Source: Elioraea sp. (lineage in GTDB: Bacteria > Pseudomonadota > Alphaproteobacteria > Acetobacterales > Acetobacteraceae). From it: DNA of 64,000 bases. Shown piece by piece: positions 18,240 through 26,200 of the stretch; the stretch's first letter is position 1; every line of letters begins with the position of its first letter. The notes under the pieces were generated by a model that was not told the DNA's origin, did not search any database, and worked only from the letters and a program-made list of their open reading frames with translations. Position numbers and translations under genes: made by a program. The stretch covers positions 124,001 to 188,000 of the forward strand of contig NZ_JALHPR010000001.1 in NCBI RefSeq assembly GCF_022842375.1. Reading direction: 5' to 3'.

Positions 18240-18258
18240 CCGGCAGCGCCCCTGCCGG
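18240..18258. repeat. CCGGCAG-N5-CTGCCGG palindrome upstream of flagellin 1
   Basis: A perfect 7-bp arm palindrome with spacer CGCCC. Its centre is about 125 bp upstream of the predicted flagellin-1 transcription start. It belongs to the same family as the other flagellar palindromes, but read as CGGCA-TGCCG its spacer is 7 rather than 5. Confidence 0.5.
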
Positions 18259-18347
18259 GCTTGACTGCGTCTCCAGCAGGCTCGACGAGAAGCGATAAAG
18301 CCCTGAAAAAGCACGATAAAAATAGTGTGCGCCGACTTGGCATGGCG

Positions 18348-18363
18348 CGGCACGGGGGTTGCA
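18348..18363 (+). promoter_or_regulatory. Sigma-54 promoter of flagellin 1
   Basis: CGGCACGGGGGTTGCA matches the consensus TGGCACG-N4-TTGCA at all but the first base. Predicted +1 is near 18374, giving a leader of about 92 nt. Confidence 0.8.
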
Positions 18364-18424
18364 GCCGCACATCCGCGCACGATGCGCAGCCGAGCGCTGC
18401 CCCCCACCACATGGCCAGGGGAGA

Positions 18425-18460
18425 GGCGGGGCGGCGGAAACGGATGACGCAAGGAGTGGA
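18425..18460 (+). promoter_or_regulatory. Conserved flagellin leader block, copy 1 (candidate FlbT target)
   Basis: This 36-nt stretch is identical to 20004-20039 in front of the second flagellin gene; nine of the next ten bases also match. It includes the AAGGAG ribosome binding site. The flanking leader sequence is much less conserved. FlbT binds flagellin leaders in Caulobacter, so this block is the natural candidate here. Confidence 0.5.
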
Positions 18461-18465
18461 TGACG

Positions 18466-19698
18466 ATGACTTCTCTGAACACCAACGCAACGGCGATGGC
18501 TGCGATCCGCAGCCTCAGCATGATCAACGCCGACATGGGCAAGACGCAGGCGCGCATCGAGAGCAACCTGCGTGTGAACCAGGCGAGCAACGACCCCGCC
18601 GTGTTCGCGATCTCGCAGGGCATGCGCGCCGACCTCAAGGGCCTCGACGCGGTGAAGGACAGCCTGAACTTCGGCACCGCCACGCTGAAGGTGGCACAGG
18701 CCGCCGCGACCAAGATCTCGAACGAGCTCGCGACTCTGAAGCAGACGGTCACCCAGGGCCAGCAGCAGGGCCTCGACAAGGACTCGATCAACGCGCAGAT
18801 CGAGAACGCGATCAACAACATCAACGCGTTCACGCGCACCGCCACGTTCAACGGCGTGAACCTGATCATCAACGCTGCCGAAAACGCGACCTACGGCGTC
18901 GATGACAACTCGCTGACGGTTGTCTCCGACATCCTCGGCAACACCCAGTCGACCGCCGCGGCCGACAGCTCCGCCCAGGGCCTTGGCATCGCCGGGCTGA
19001 CCTGGGACCAGGCCGCCTTCGAGATCGCGTTCGACGACACGATGGCGTTCGCGAACGGCGACCTCGTGACGCTTCAGCAGGCCAATGGCCGGCAGGTGAT
19101 CTTCGAGTTCGTCGACGGCGCGACGGCAGTCACGTCGGTCGCGGTGGAGGATGACCCCGCGACCGCGACGACGGCGACGGGCGGCAACGAAGAGGTGAAG
19201 GTCGTCGCGATCGTGTATGACAGCGCGGCAGAGAGCGCGACCGTCGGCCTGCAGAAGCTGATGGATGCAGTCCGCGCCGAAGGCTTCGGCGTCTCGCTCG
19301 GCCGTTCGGAAGAGGCCGGCACGGAAGGCCAGACGGCGATCACCATCACCGGCGGCCTGGACGTTGCGAACTCGGCAAGCACGATCGCCACGGGTGCGAC
19401 CGACAACCAGGTCGGCGGCACCGACACCGCGATCGCGGCGGTCGACAATGCGATCGACCTGATGGGCACGACGCTCGCCACGCTCGGCGCCTCCGTCCGC
19501 CAGCTCGAGAGCCTGTCGGAGTTCAACAAGCAGCTGACCGACAGCGTGAAGGAAGGTCTCGGTGCGCTGGTCGATGCCGATCTCGCCGAGGAGAGTGCGA
19601 AGCTCACCTCGCTGCAGACCAAGCAGCAGCTGGCCGTGCAGTCACTCTCGATCGCCAACCAGCAGGGCCAGGCGCTGCTCAGCCTGTTCCGGGGCTGA
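18466..19698 (+). CDS. Flagellin 1
   Basis: A 410-residue flagellin. The N-terminal D0/D1 helices (MTSLNTNATAMAAIRSLSMI, then RIESNLRVNQASNDPAVFAI) and C-terminal helices (ESAKLTSLQTKQQLAVQSLS, ending SLLSLFRG-like) are typical. The middle (residues 150-330) is acidic and threonine/alanine-rich, forming the exposed domains. The ATG at 18466 is preferred to the one at 18460: it is 9 nt from AAGGAG, and it matches the only start available to flagellin 2. It is transcribed from its own sigma-54 promoter and ends at a strong hairpin. It is closely related to the next gene. Confidence 0.95.
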   Translation: MTSLNTNATAMAAIRSLSMINADMGKTQARIESNLRVNQASNDPAVFAISQGMRADLKGLDAVKDSLNFGTATLKVAQAAATKISNELATLKQTVTQGQQQGLDKDSINAQIENAINNINAFTRTATFNGVNLIINAAENATYGVDDNSLTVVSDILGNTQSTAAADSSAQGLGIAGLTWDQAAFEIAFDDTMAFANGDLVTLQQANGRQVIFEFVDGATAVTSVAVEDDPATATTATGGNEEVKVVAIVYDSAAESATVGLQKLMDAVRAEGFGVSLGRSEEAGTEGQTAITITGGLDVANSASTIATGATDNQVGGTDTAIAAVDNAIDLMGTTLATLGASVRQLESLSEFNKQLTDSVKEGLGALVDADLAEESAKLTSLQTKQQLAVQSLSIANQQGQALLSLFRG

Positions 19699-19706
19699 TC
19701 GGAGAC

Positions 19707-19730
19707 GGGGGAGGCGACAGCGCCTCCCCC
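19707..19730 (+). terminator. Hairpin after flagellin 1
   Basis: GGGGGAGGCG-ACAG-CGCCTCCCCC is a perfect 10-bp stem with a 4-nt loop, 8 bp past the stop codon. It lacks a clear T-run. Confidence 0.75.
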
Positions 19731-19781
19731 ATCCTGCCCATGGCATGGCGCGCGCGGCACAGGCATTCCTTTCCTGCCGGG

Positions 19782-19826
19782 CGGCAGGTTCTGCCGGGCA
19801 GGTCGCGCGTGCGGCAAATCCTGCCG
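19782..19826. repeat. Two CGGCA-N5-TGCCG palindromes upstream of flagellin 2
   Basis: Copies are at 19782-19796 (spacer GGTTC, arms extend to CGGCAG/CTGCCG) and 19812-19826 (spacer AATCC). Their centres are about 160 and 130 bp upstream of the predicted flagellin-2 start, a position that fits FlbD enhancer sites. Confidence 0.6.
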
Positions 19827-19923
19827 GGCGAGACGCTCTGCTGCGCGGCTTTTGCTGCCCGCCAAGCCATTGAGAAAACGTCATTAACCCATCATTCACG
19901 TTTGTCTCGCATACAGAATGATG

Positions 19924-19939
19924 TGGCACGCCCGTTGCA
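19924..19939 (+). promoter_or_regulatory. Consensus sigma-54 promoter of flagellin 2
   Basis: TGGCACGCCCGTTGCA is a perfect match to TGGCACG-N4-TTGCA. Predicted +1 is near 19950, with a leader of about 95 nt to the ATG at 20045. Confidence 0.9.
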
Positions 19940-20003
19940 AAGTGTTCGTCGCGCAAGACAGCGCGGCCGACCGTTGCCCCTCCCTTCAGACGGATACGGG
20001 GCG

Positions 20004-20039
20004 GGCGGGGCGGCGGAAACGGATGACGCAAGGAGTGGA
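20004..20039 (+). promoter_or_regulatory. Conserved flagellin leader block, copy 2 (candidate FlbT target)
   Basis: Identical over 36 nt to the leader of flagellin 1 (18425-18460), including AAGGAG. A single T-to-C change after the block removes the alternative upstream ATG present in copy 1. Confidence 0.5.
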
Positions 20040-20044
20040 CGACG

Positions 20045-21274
20045 ATGACGTCACTGAACACCAACGCAACGGCGATGGCTGCGATCCGCAGCCTGAGCAT
20101 GATCAACAGCGACATGGGCAAGACGCAGGCGCGCATCGAGAGCAACCTGCGTGTGAACCAGGCGAGCAACGACCCCGCCGTGTTCGCGATCTCGCAGGGC
20201 ATGCGCGCCGACCTCAAGGGCCTCGACGCGGTGAAGGACAGCCTGAACTTCGGCCAGGCGACGCTGAAGGTGGCGCAGGCCGCGGCGACCAAGATCTCGA
20301 ACGAGCTCGCGACGCTGAAGCAGACGGTCACGCAGGGCCAGCAGCAGGGCCTCGACAAGGACTCGATCAACGCGCAGATCCAGAACTCGCTGAACAACAT
20401 CAACGCGTTCACGCGGACCGCCTCGTTCAATGGCGTGAACCTGCTGATCAACGCCGGCGAGAACGCGACATACGACGTCGATGACAACTCGCTGACGGTC
20501 GTCTCAGACATCCTCGGCAACACCCAGTCGACCGATGCGCTCGACAGCTCCGCCCAGGCACTCGGCATCGATGGCCTGACGTGGGACCAGGCGGCTTATG
20601 AGATCGCCTTCGATGACGCGATGGCCTTCGCCAACGCCGACCTCGTGACGCTGCAGCGCAACGACGGCAGCCAGGTGATCTTCGAGTTCGTCGACGGCGC
20701 CACGGCCGTCACCTCAGTCGAGGTCGAGGATGACCTGACGACGGCGACGACGGCGACCGGCGGCAACGAACAGGTGAAGGTCGTCGCGGTCGTGTACGAC
20801 AGCGCGGCCGAGAGCGCCACCGTCGGCCTGCAGAAGCTGATGGACGCGATCCGCGCCGAGGGCTTCGGCGTGTCGCTCGGCCGTTCGGAAGAGGCCGGCA
20901 CGGAAGGCCAGACGGCGATCACCATCACCGGCGGCCTCGACGTGGGCAACTCCTCGATCACCATCGCGGCAGGTGCGTCCGACGCCCAGGTCGGCGGCAC
21001 CGACAGCGCGATCGCGGCGGTCGATGCGGCGATCGATACGATGGGCGTGTCGCTGGCCACCCTCGGCGCCTCGATCCGCCAGCTCGAGAGCCTCGCCGAG
21101 TTCAACAAGCAGCTGACCGACAGCGTGAAGGAAGGCCTCGGCGCCCTCGTCGATGCCGATCTCGCCGAGGAGAGTGCGAAGCTCACCTCGCTGCAGACCA
21201 AGCAGCAGCTGGCCGTGCAGTCGCTCTCGATCGCCAACCAGCAGGGCCAGTCGCTGCTGAGCCTGTTCCGCTGA
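20045..21274 (+). CDS. Flagellin 2
   Basis: A 409-residue flagellin and a tandem paralogue of the preceding gene. The first 110 residues and the last 80 are almost identical to flagellin 1. Differences cluster in the middle: for example DALDSSAQALGIDGL here against AAADSSAQGLGIAGL there, and NSSITIAAGASDAQ against NSASTIATGATDNQ. Two nearly identical flagellins with separate sigma-54 promoters suggest dosage or slight variation along the filament. flaF follows 97 bp downstream, beyond a hairpin. Confidence 0.95.
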   Translation: MTSLNTNATAMAAIRSLSMINSDMGKTQARIESNLRVNQASNDPAVFAISQGMRADLKGLDAVKDSLNFGQATLKVAQAAATKISNELATLKQTVTQGQQQGLDKDSINAQIQNSLNNINAFTRTASFNGVNLLINAGENATYDVDDNSLTVVSDILGNTQSTDALDSSAQALGIDGLTWDQAAYEIAFDDAMAFANADLVTLQRNDGSQVIFEFVDGATAVTSVEVEDDLTTATTATGGNEQVKVVAVVYDSAAESATVGLQKLMDAIRAEGFGVSLGRSEEAGTEGQTAITITGGLDVGNSSITIAAGASDAQVGGTDSAIAAVDAAIDTMGVSLATLGASIRQLESLAEFNKQLTDSVKEGLGALVDADLAEESAKLTSLQTKQQLAVQSLSIANQQGQSLLSLFR

Positions 21275-21285
21275 TCGATCCTACC

Positions 21286-21321
21286 GGCGTGGAGGGCAGC
21301 GGCGACGCCGCCCTCCACGCC
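21286..21321 (+). terminator. Hairpin after flagellin 2
   Basis: GGCGTGGAGGGC and GCCCTCCACGCC form a perfect 12-bp stem around a 12-nt loop, 11 bp after the stop. Read-through would be needed for flaF unless it has its own promoter, which I could not identify. Confidence 0.65.
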
Positions 21322-21371
21322 ACGCCTGACGGCCCCGAAGCTCCCTCCCGCAGAAGGCATGAGACAGCATC

Positions 21372-21809
21372 ATGAGCGTCGCCCGATACACCGCAACGAT
21401 GGCCGTCACGCAGGGCCCGCGCGAGATCGAGATCCGCGCGTTCCGCTACGTCAACGGGCTGCTCGCCGCCGTGACCGACGGCGACGTGCTGGCCCGCATG
21501 ACGGCGCTGCGCAAGAACTTCCAGCTCTGGTCGATGCTGCTCTCCGACCTGATGCTGCCTGACAACGCGCTGCCGGCGGAGCTGAAGGCGCATCTCGCCT
21601 CGCTCTCGCTCTGGGCGCAGAACGAGAGCAACCGCGCGATGTTCGAGGATGGCCGCAGCCTTTCGGCGCTGATCACCGTGAACCGCGACATGATCGAGGC
21701 GCTGGAGACGCAGACGAAGCCGCCGGCAGTCCCTGTTGCCGCGACGCCCGCAGCCGCGAAGTCGGGCGCCCCGGCCTCTGCCCCGCGCAGCCTGGCAGCG
21801 ACCGCCTGA
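21372..21809 (+). CDS. flaF: FlaF, flagellin synthesis regulator/secretion chaperone
   Basis: A 145-residue protein with the FlaF core: YTATMAVTQGPREIEIRAFRYVNG followed by LRKNFQLWSMLLSDL and LKAHLASLSLWAQNESN. FlaF is required for flagellin translation and secretion and acts opposite to FlbT. The last 35 residues are an alanine/proline-rich tail not usually conserved. It follows the flagellin genes and precedes the DUF1217 gene by 10 bp. Confidence 0.9.
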   Translation: MSVARYTATMAVTQGPREIEIRAFRYVNGLLAAVTDGDVLARMTALRKNFQLWSMLLSDLMLPDNALPAELKAHLASLSLWAQNESNRAMFEDGRSLSALITVNRDMIEALETQTKPPAVPVAATPAAAKSGAPASAPRSLAATA

Positions 21810-21819
21810 GGAGAGGCAG

Positions 21820-22584
21820 ATGCTCTTTGGTCTCGGCGCACCGACGGCATGGGCCGTGCTGCAGCGAAGCGGGGAGCAGATGCAGACCCGCTTCGAGCAG
21901 CAGAAGACCGTGACCCGCGAGGTGGAGCGCTTCCGCGAGCGTGCCTCGCAGATCGGCTCCGTCGAAGAGCTGATGAAGGACCGCCGCACGTTGCAGTTCG
22001 TCCTCGAGGGCTACCAGCTCGAAGGCGAGATCGACAAGCGCGGCATCATCAACAAGCTGCTGACCGACGACCCGGCCAACACGCGCAGCTTCGCCAACCG
22101 GATGATCGATCCGCGGTATCGCGAGATCAACCGCGACTTCGGGCTGACCGAGGGCGCCCCCCTCGCCAACGCGGCGCTGGTCGAGCGCATCATCGACCGC
22201 GCGCTCACGAACCGCTTCGAGAAGTCGCAGGGCGAGGCCAATCCCGGCGTGCGCGAGGCGCTCTACTTCAAGCGGATGATCGGCAGGGTCGGCAGCGTCG
22301 TCGAGCTGATGAACGACAGGGTGCTCACCTCGGTTGTGCGCGGTGCGCTCGGCCTGCCGGAGAAGTTCGGGCTGCTCGAATTCGACCAGCAGAAGCGCAT
22401 CCTTGAGAAGCGCGTCGACTTCGAGAAGCTGAAGGATCCGAGGGAAGTCGACCGGCTCGTACAGTCGTTCCTGATCAAGACCGAGAGTGAGCGCGCGCCG
22501 GCGGCCTCCAACCCGATGCTGTCGCTGTTCGGCGGTGGCGGTGGATCGGGCGCGTTGTTGTCGCTGATCGGCAGGCGCGTCTGA
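21820..22584 (+). CDS. DUF1217 family flagellar protein
   Basis: A 254-residue DUF1217 protein. Visible family traits are an N-terminal aromatic/GAPTAWAVL segment, then a repeated pattern of 'SVEELMKDRRTLQFVLEGYQLEG' and, later, 'SVVELMNDRVLTSVVRGALGLPE', which are two related helical units. DUF1217 genes lie in flagellar clusters of alphaproteobacteria; the role is not settled. The C-terminus is a glycine-rich stretch. The ATG at 21820 follows GAGAGG; an upstream in-frame ATG lies inside flaF. Co-transcription with flaF is likely. Confidence 0.8.
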   Translation: MLFGLGAPTAWAVLQRSGEQMQTRFEQQKTVTREVERFRERASQIGSVEELMKDRRTLQFVLEGYQLEGEIDKRGIINKLLTDDPANTRSFANRMIDPRYREINRDFGLTEGAPLANAALVERIIDRALTNRFEKSQGEANPGVREALYFKRMIGRVGSVVELMNDRVLTSVVRGALGLPEKFGLLEFDQQKRILEKRVDFEKLKDPREVDRLVQSFLIKTESERAPAASNPMLSLFGGGGGSGALLSLIGRRV

Positions 22585-22590
22585 TGCGAG

Positions 22591-22615
22591 CCCTCACCCG
22601 CTGCCGCGGGAGGGG
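22591..22615 (+). terminator. Imperfect hairpin after the DUF1217 gene
   Basis: CCCTCACCCGC pairs with GCGGGAGGGG across a 4-nt loop, with one mismatch. It lies 7 bp after the stop and between converging transcription units, so it may act in both directions. Confidence 0.45.
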
Positions 22616-22660
22616 TTCGACCATGGCGGCGTGGACGGAGTCTACGGCATGGACTGCGTT

Positions 22661-23005
22661 TCAGGCGACGACGGAGAGCCCGTCCTCGTCCGTCCCGGCG
22701 GGCAGGTCGCGCGTCAGCGGCATCGGGCCGGAGCGGATGTTCATGCCAGCCTCGTAGGCCCTGAGCTGGCGCGGCGAAGGCGCGCTGTTGGCCAGCTCGC
22801 CGCTGTCGTTGAAGAACTCGACGACGACGATGCCGAGCTTCTGGTCGAAGCGGAGCGACGGGTTCACGAGCGGTGCCGCAGCGGCGGCGCGCGCAGGGGC
22901 TTCCTGCATGGCCTGGCTCTGGACCTGGAGAGCCTGGTTCTGGGCAGCCTGTGATGACCCCTTCTGGATCGCGGTCGTTCCTGAAAGGGGAGCTATCGCT
23001 TGCAT
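22661..23005 (-). CDS. FlaG-like small flagellar protein
   Basis: A 114-residue protein from the ATG at 23005, preceded by GGAGG at a 7-nt distance. The N-terminal half is glutamine/alanine-rich and probably disordered. The C-terminal part (NPSLRFDQKLGIVVVEFFND, then SGELANSAPSPRQL) resembles the FlaG fold pattern 'LxFxxDxxxGxxVVxVxDxxTGExIRQIP'. FlaG affects filament length in other bacteria. The match is weak and short, so 'hypothetical flagellar-cluster protein' is the conservative reading. It converges on the DUF1217 gene. Confidence 0.5.
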   Translation of the reverse strand: MQAIAPLSGTTAIQKGSSQAAQNQALQVQSQAMQEAPARAAAAAPLVNPSLRFDQKLGIVVVEFFNDSGELANSAPSPRQLRAYEAGMNIRSGPMPLTRDLPAGTDEDGLSVVA

Positions 23006-23214
23006 GGCAAACCTCCAATGCAACCCTAACGCGACGCACCAATGAATACAATGACAAAAGTTCAAAACGACGAAATCGGAAGTGAATTGCAGACAATAGT
23101 CTGTCGTATGCGTGATGAATACAATAGAAGGCAGCAGAATATTGACGCTTTTGGGATGCCGTTAACCTTTTCCCAGCAAGGCTGCGACCGTCAATTCGGG
23201 CAGGGAGCAGACCG
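23006..23214. promoter_or_regulatory. AT-rich divergent regulatory region before the giant extracellular protein
   Basis: Bases 23041-23160 contain 47 G/C in 120 (39%), against roughly 70% around them. The region separates the FlaG-like gene from the adhesin-like gene. It contains CAGAC-AATA-GTCTG, a 5-bp arm inverted repeat (23090-23103), and a TTAACC near 23162. No standard promoter could be assigned with confidence. Confidence 0.5.
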
Positions 23215-26200
23215 ATGGCGATCCTTGGTTTCAATCTTTCGAGCACCTCGCGCGATCCTGGCTGGGACCCCGGTGCCGCCGCGAGCCATGATGCGCTCTG
23301 GCAGAATTTCGCGACCGGTTTCACCTACCGCCCGGCCACGGGCGGGGCCACGCAGGACAGCCGCGGCAACGCCGATACCGCGACGGCGGGTACATTCAAC
23401 GTCTTCGACAGTGCCGCTGGCAGCATCGACATCACCGGCGTGCGCTTCCAGAACGGCAACACCGTCAACGGCAACACGGCGTCAGGGGGAACTGCCGCGA
23501 GTCTCGACTGGTCGGCCGATGGAACGACAGCGACCCTCTCGCTCGATCGCGCCTGGAACACCATCAAGAACGCCGAAGTCTTCAGCTTCACGGGTACCGC
23601 GCTGACGCTGAAGAACTGGGTCGATGTCTGGGTGCATCTCGACAATGATTTCGGCCAGTCCATCACGGTCGACGGCGCCAAGCGCGGCGAGGTGACGACA
23701 GGCAGTGGCGACGACACCGTCTGGGTCGGTGTCGACAGCAACGGCACAGGCTGGACCAACCATTTCAAGGTCGCCACGGGTGACGGTAACGACACGATCA
23801 CGATCGCCGCCTCGACCGCCGACTACTCGGTCACTTCCTTCAACACCGCCGCCTACGATGGACGCTGGACGACGACCGACATCGATGCAGGGGCCGGCAA
23901 CGACACCGTCACCGGTGGCGCGGGCGCCGACACGATCCGCCTCGGCCAGGGCGACGACACGGTCACCGGCGCTTTCGGCAATGACTGGATCGACGGTGGC
24001 CCGGGCTGGGACACGGCGATCTATGTCGATCTCTGGGTGAACTATGAGATCCGCGAAACCCAGCAGGGCTGGACGGTGCGCGACCTGCGCACCGACATCG
24101 CCGGGAACGAGGGCTTCGACACGCTGGTCGGGATGGAGCAGATCGTTTTCGCCGACCGTACGATCTTCCTGGTCGCGCCCAACCTCGCCCCTGAGGCGAT
24201 CGACGACGTGATCACCTTCGGCGCCATCGGCTCCGAGATCATGAGCGTGCTCGGCAACGACCGCGATCCCGATGGCGACCAGCTCATCGCGCAGCTCGTG
24301 GATGGCCCAGCCTTCGGCACGCTCACCCTCTCGAAGGACGGCTCTTTCGTCTACACGCCTGCCGAGGGTTTCGCGGGGACCGACAGCTTCACCTACCGTG
24401 CGGGCGACGGCCAGGCGTGGAGCAACGTCGCGACCGTCACGATCGTCGTGCCGGAGATCAACGCCGCCCCCGTGGCGGTGAACGACAGCTACACGACCGA
24501 TGAAGGCGTGGTGCTGGTCATCTCCGGCGCCGGCGTGCTCGCCAACGACAGCGATGCCGATGGCGATGCGCTTGCCGCCCTGCTCGTCGCCGGCCCCCGG
24601 AACGGAACTGTGACGCTCTCGGCCGACGGTTCCTTCGTCTACACGCCGGATGCCGGGTGGTACGGCAATGACAACTTCACCTACCGCGCGACCGATGGCG
24701 AGGACCAGTCGGCCACCGCGACGGTGCGCATCGTCGTGACACCCGTCAACGAGGCGCCGGTCGCCATCGCCGATCTCTACACCCTGGCCGAGGATGGCGT
24801 CCTCTCGGTGCAGGCGCTGGCCGGCGTCCTCGCCAACGATCTCGACAGCGATGGCGACGCGCTCACCGCGCAGCTGGTGTCAGGCCCGGCGCATGGCACG
24901 CTGACGCTCGGCGCCGACGGCGCCTTCACCTACGTGCCGCATGCCGAATGGAACGGCACCGACAGCTTCACCTATCGTGCGCGCGACGGCCTGGCGGGGA
25001 GCGCGCCGGTCACCGTCACCCTCGTCGTCGGCGCGGTGAACGATACCCCCGAGGCGGTGGGCGAGAGCTTCACGCTGCTCGAGGATGGCGTGCTGACCGT
25101 CGCCGGTCCGGGCGTGCTCAGCAATGACAGCGACATCGACGGCGACGCGCTGGCCGCCGTGCTGGTGCGAGGGCCTGCCAACGGCACGCTCACGCTGAAT
25201 GCCGATGGCAGCTTCACCTACGTTCCGAGGCCCGACTTCTTCGGCAATGACAGCTTCGTCTATGCCGCATCGGATGGTGCGCTCTCGTCCCAGGCGACGG
25301 TCAGCCTCCGCGTGAACGGCACGAATGACGGCGTCACGGCGGTCGGCGAGACCTTCGCCGCGATCGAGAACCAGACGCTGACGGCGCAGACCAACCGCAG
25401 CCTGCTGCGCAACGACAGCGCCCCCGATGGTGGCCTCGCTGTCGTCGCCGGCACCTTCCAGACGGAGCAGGGAGGTACGATCGAGCTCAAGGCGAACGGG
25501 ACATTCGTCTATCGCCCGGCGCCGCACTTCTCCGGCAACGACCAGTTCACCTACACGGTGCGCGACGCCGACGGCGACACGGCGACGGCAACCGTCGTGT
25601 TCGTGGTCGAGGACAGGCCTGAACCGCCCTATGCCGTGAACCTCGATGGCATCGCGCTTGGCCAGGGTGGATATCGCATCACCGGCGCGGTCGGCGATGC
25701 TGCCGGAACCTCGCTCGCAGGTGGGCGCGACATCAACGGCGACGGGGTGTCGGACTTCGCCTACGGCTCTCCCTTCGCCGATCCGTCGGGCCGGAGCAAT
25801 GCAGGCTCCGTCACGGTGGTGTTCGGCGGTGGTGCGGGCGGTTTCACCATCATCGGTGCCGCGACCAACGACAACGCCGGCGAGGCGATCGCGTTCCTGC
25901 CGGACATGAACGGCGACGGGCTGGCCGAGATCCTCGTCGGTGCGGAGGGCCACGACGCCGGCGGCTCGAGCGCGGGGGCTGCCTATGTCGTCTGGGGCAA
26001 GGCCGATGGCAGCACGGTTGATCTCGCGCAGGTCGCGCTCGGCAATGGCGGGTTCCGGATAACTGGTGCGACCGCGAGCGACGGCGCGGGCCTCGCGCTC
26101 GACCATGCCGGCGACGTGAACGGCGACGGCATCGCCGACGTGATCGTCGGCGCCCGCCTGAGCGATGCGAACGGCACCAATGCAGGCAGCGCCTATGTGG

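Larger units (their letters stand above)
19699..20044 (+). promoter_or_regulatory. Intergenic region between the two flagellin genes
   Basis: These 346 bp hold, in order, the flagellin-1 terminator, two CGGCA-N5-TGCCG palindromes, a less GC-rich stretch around 19865-19920, a consensus sigma-54 promoter and the conserved leader block. No gene is seen. Confidence 0.7.

Noticed and set aside
18460-18462. Alternative flagellin-1 start two codons upstream
   Set aside because: Only 3 nt separate it from AAGGAG, and the second flagellin has lost this ATG while keeping the one at the 18466 position.
23090-23103. Short inverted repeat CAGAC-AATA-GTCTG as a regulator site
   Set aside because: Five-base arms are too short to claim an operator; noted only within the AT-rich region.
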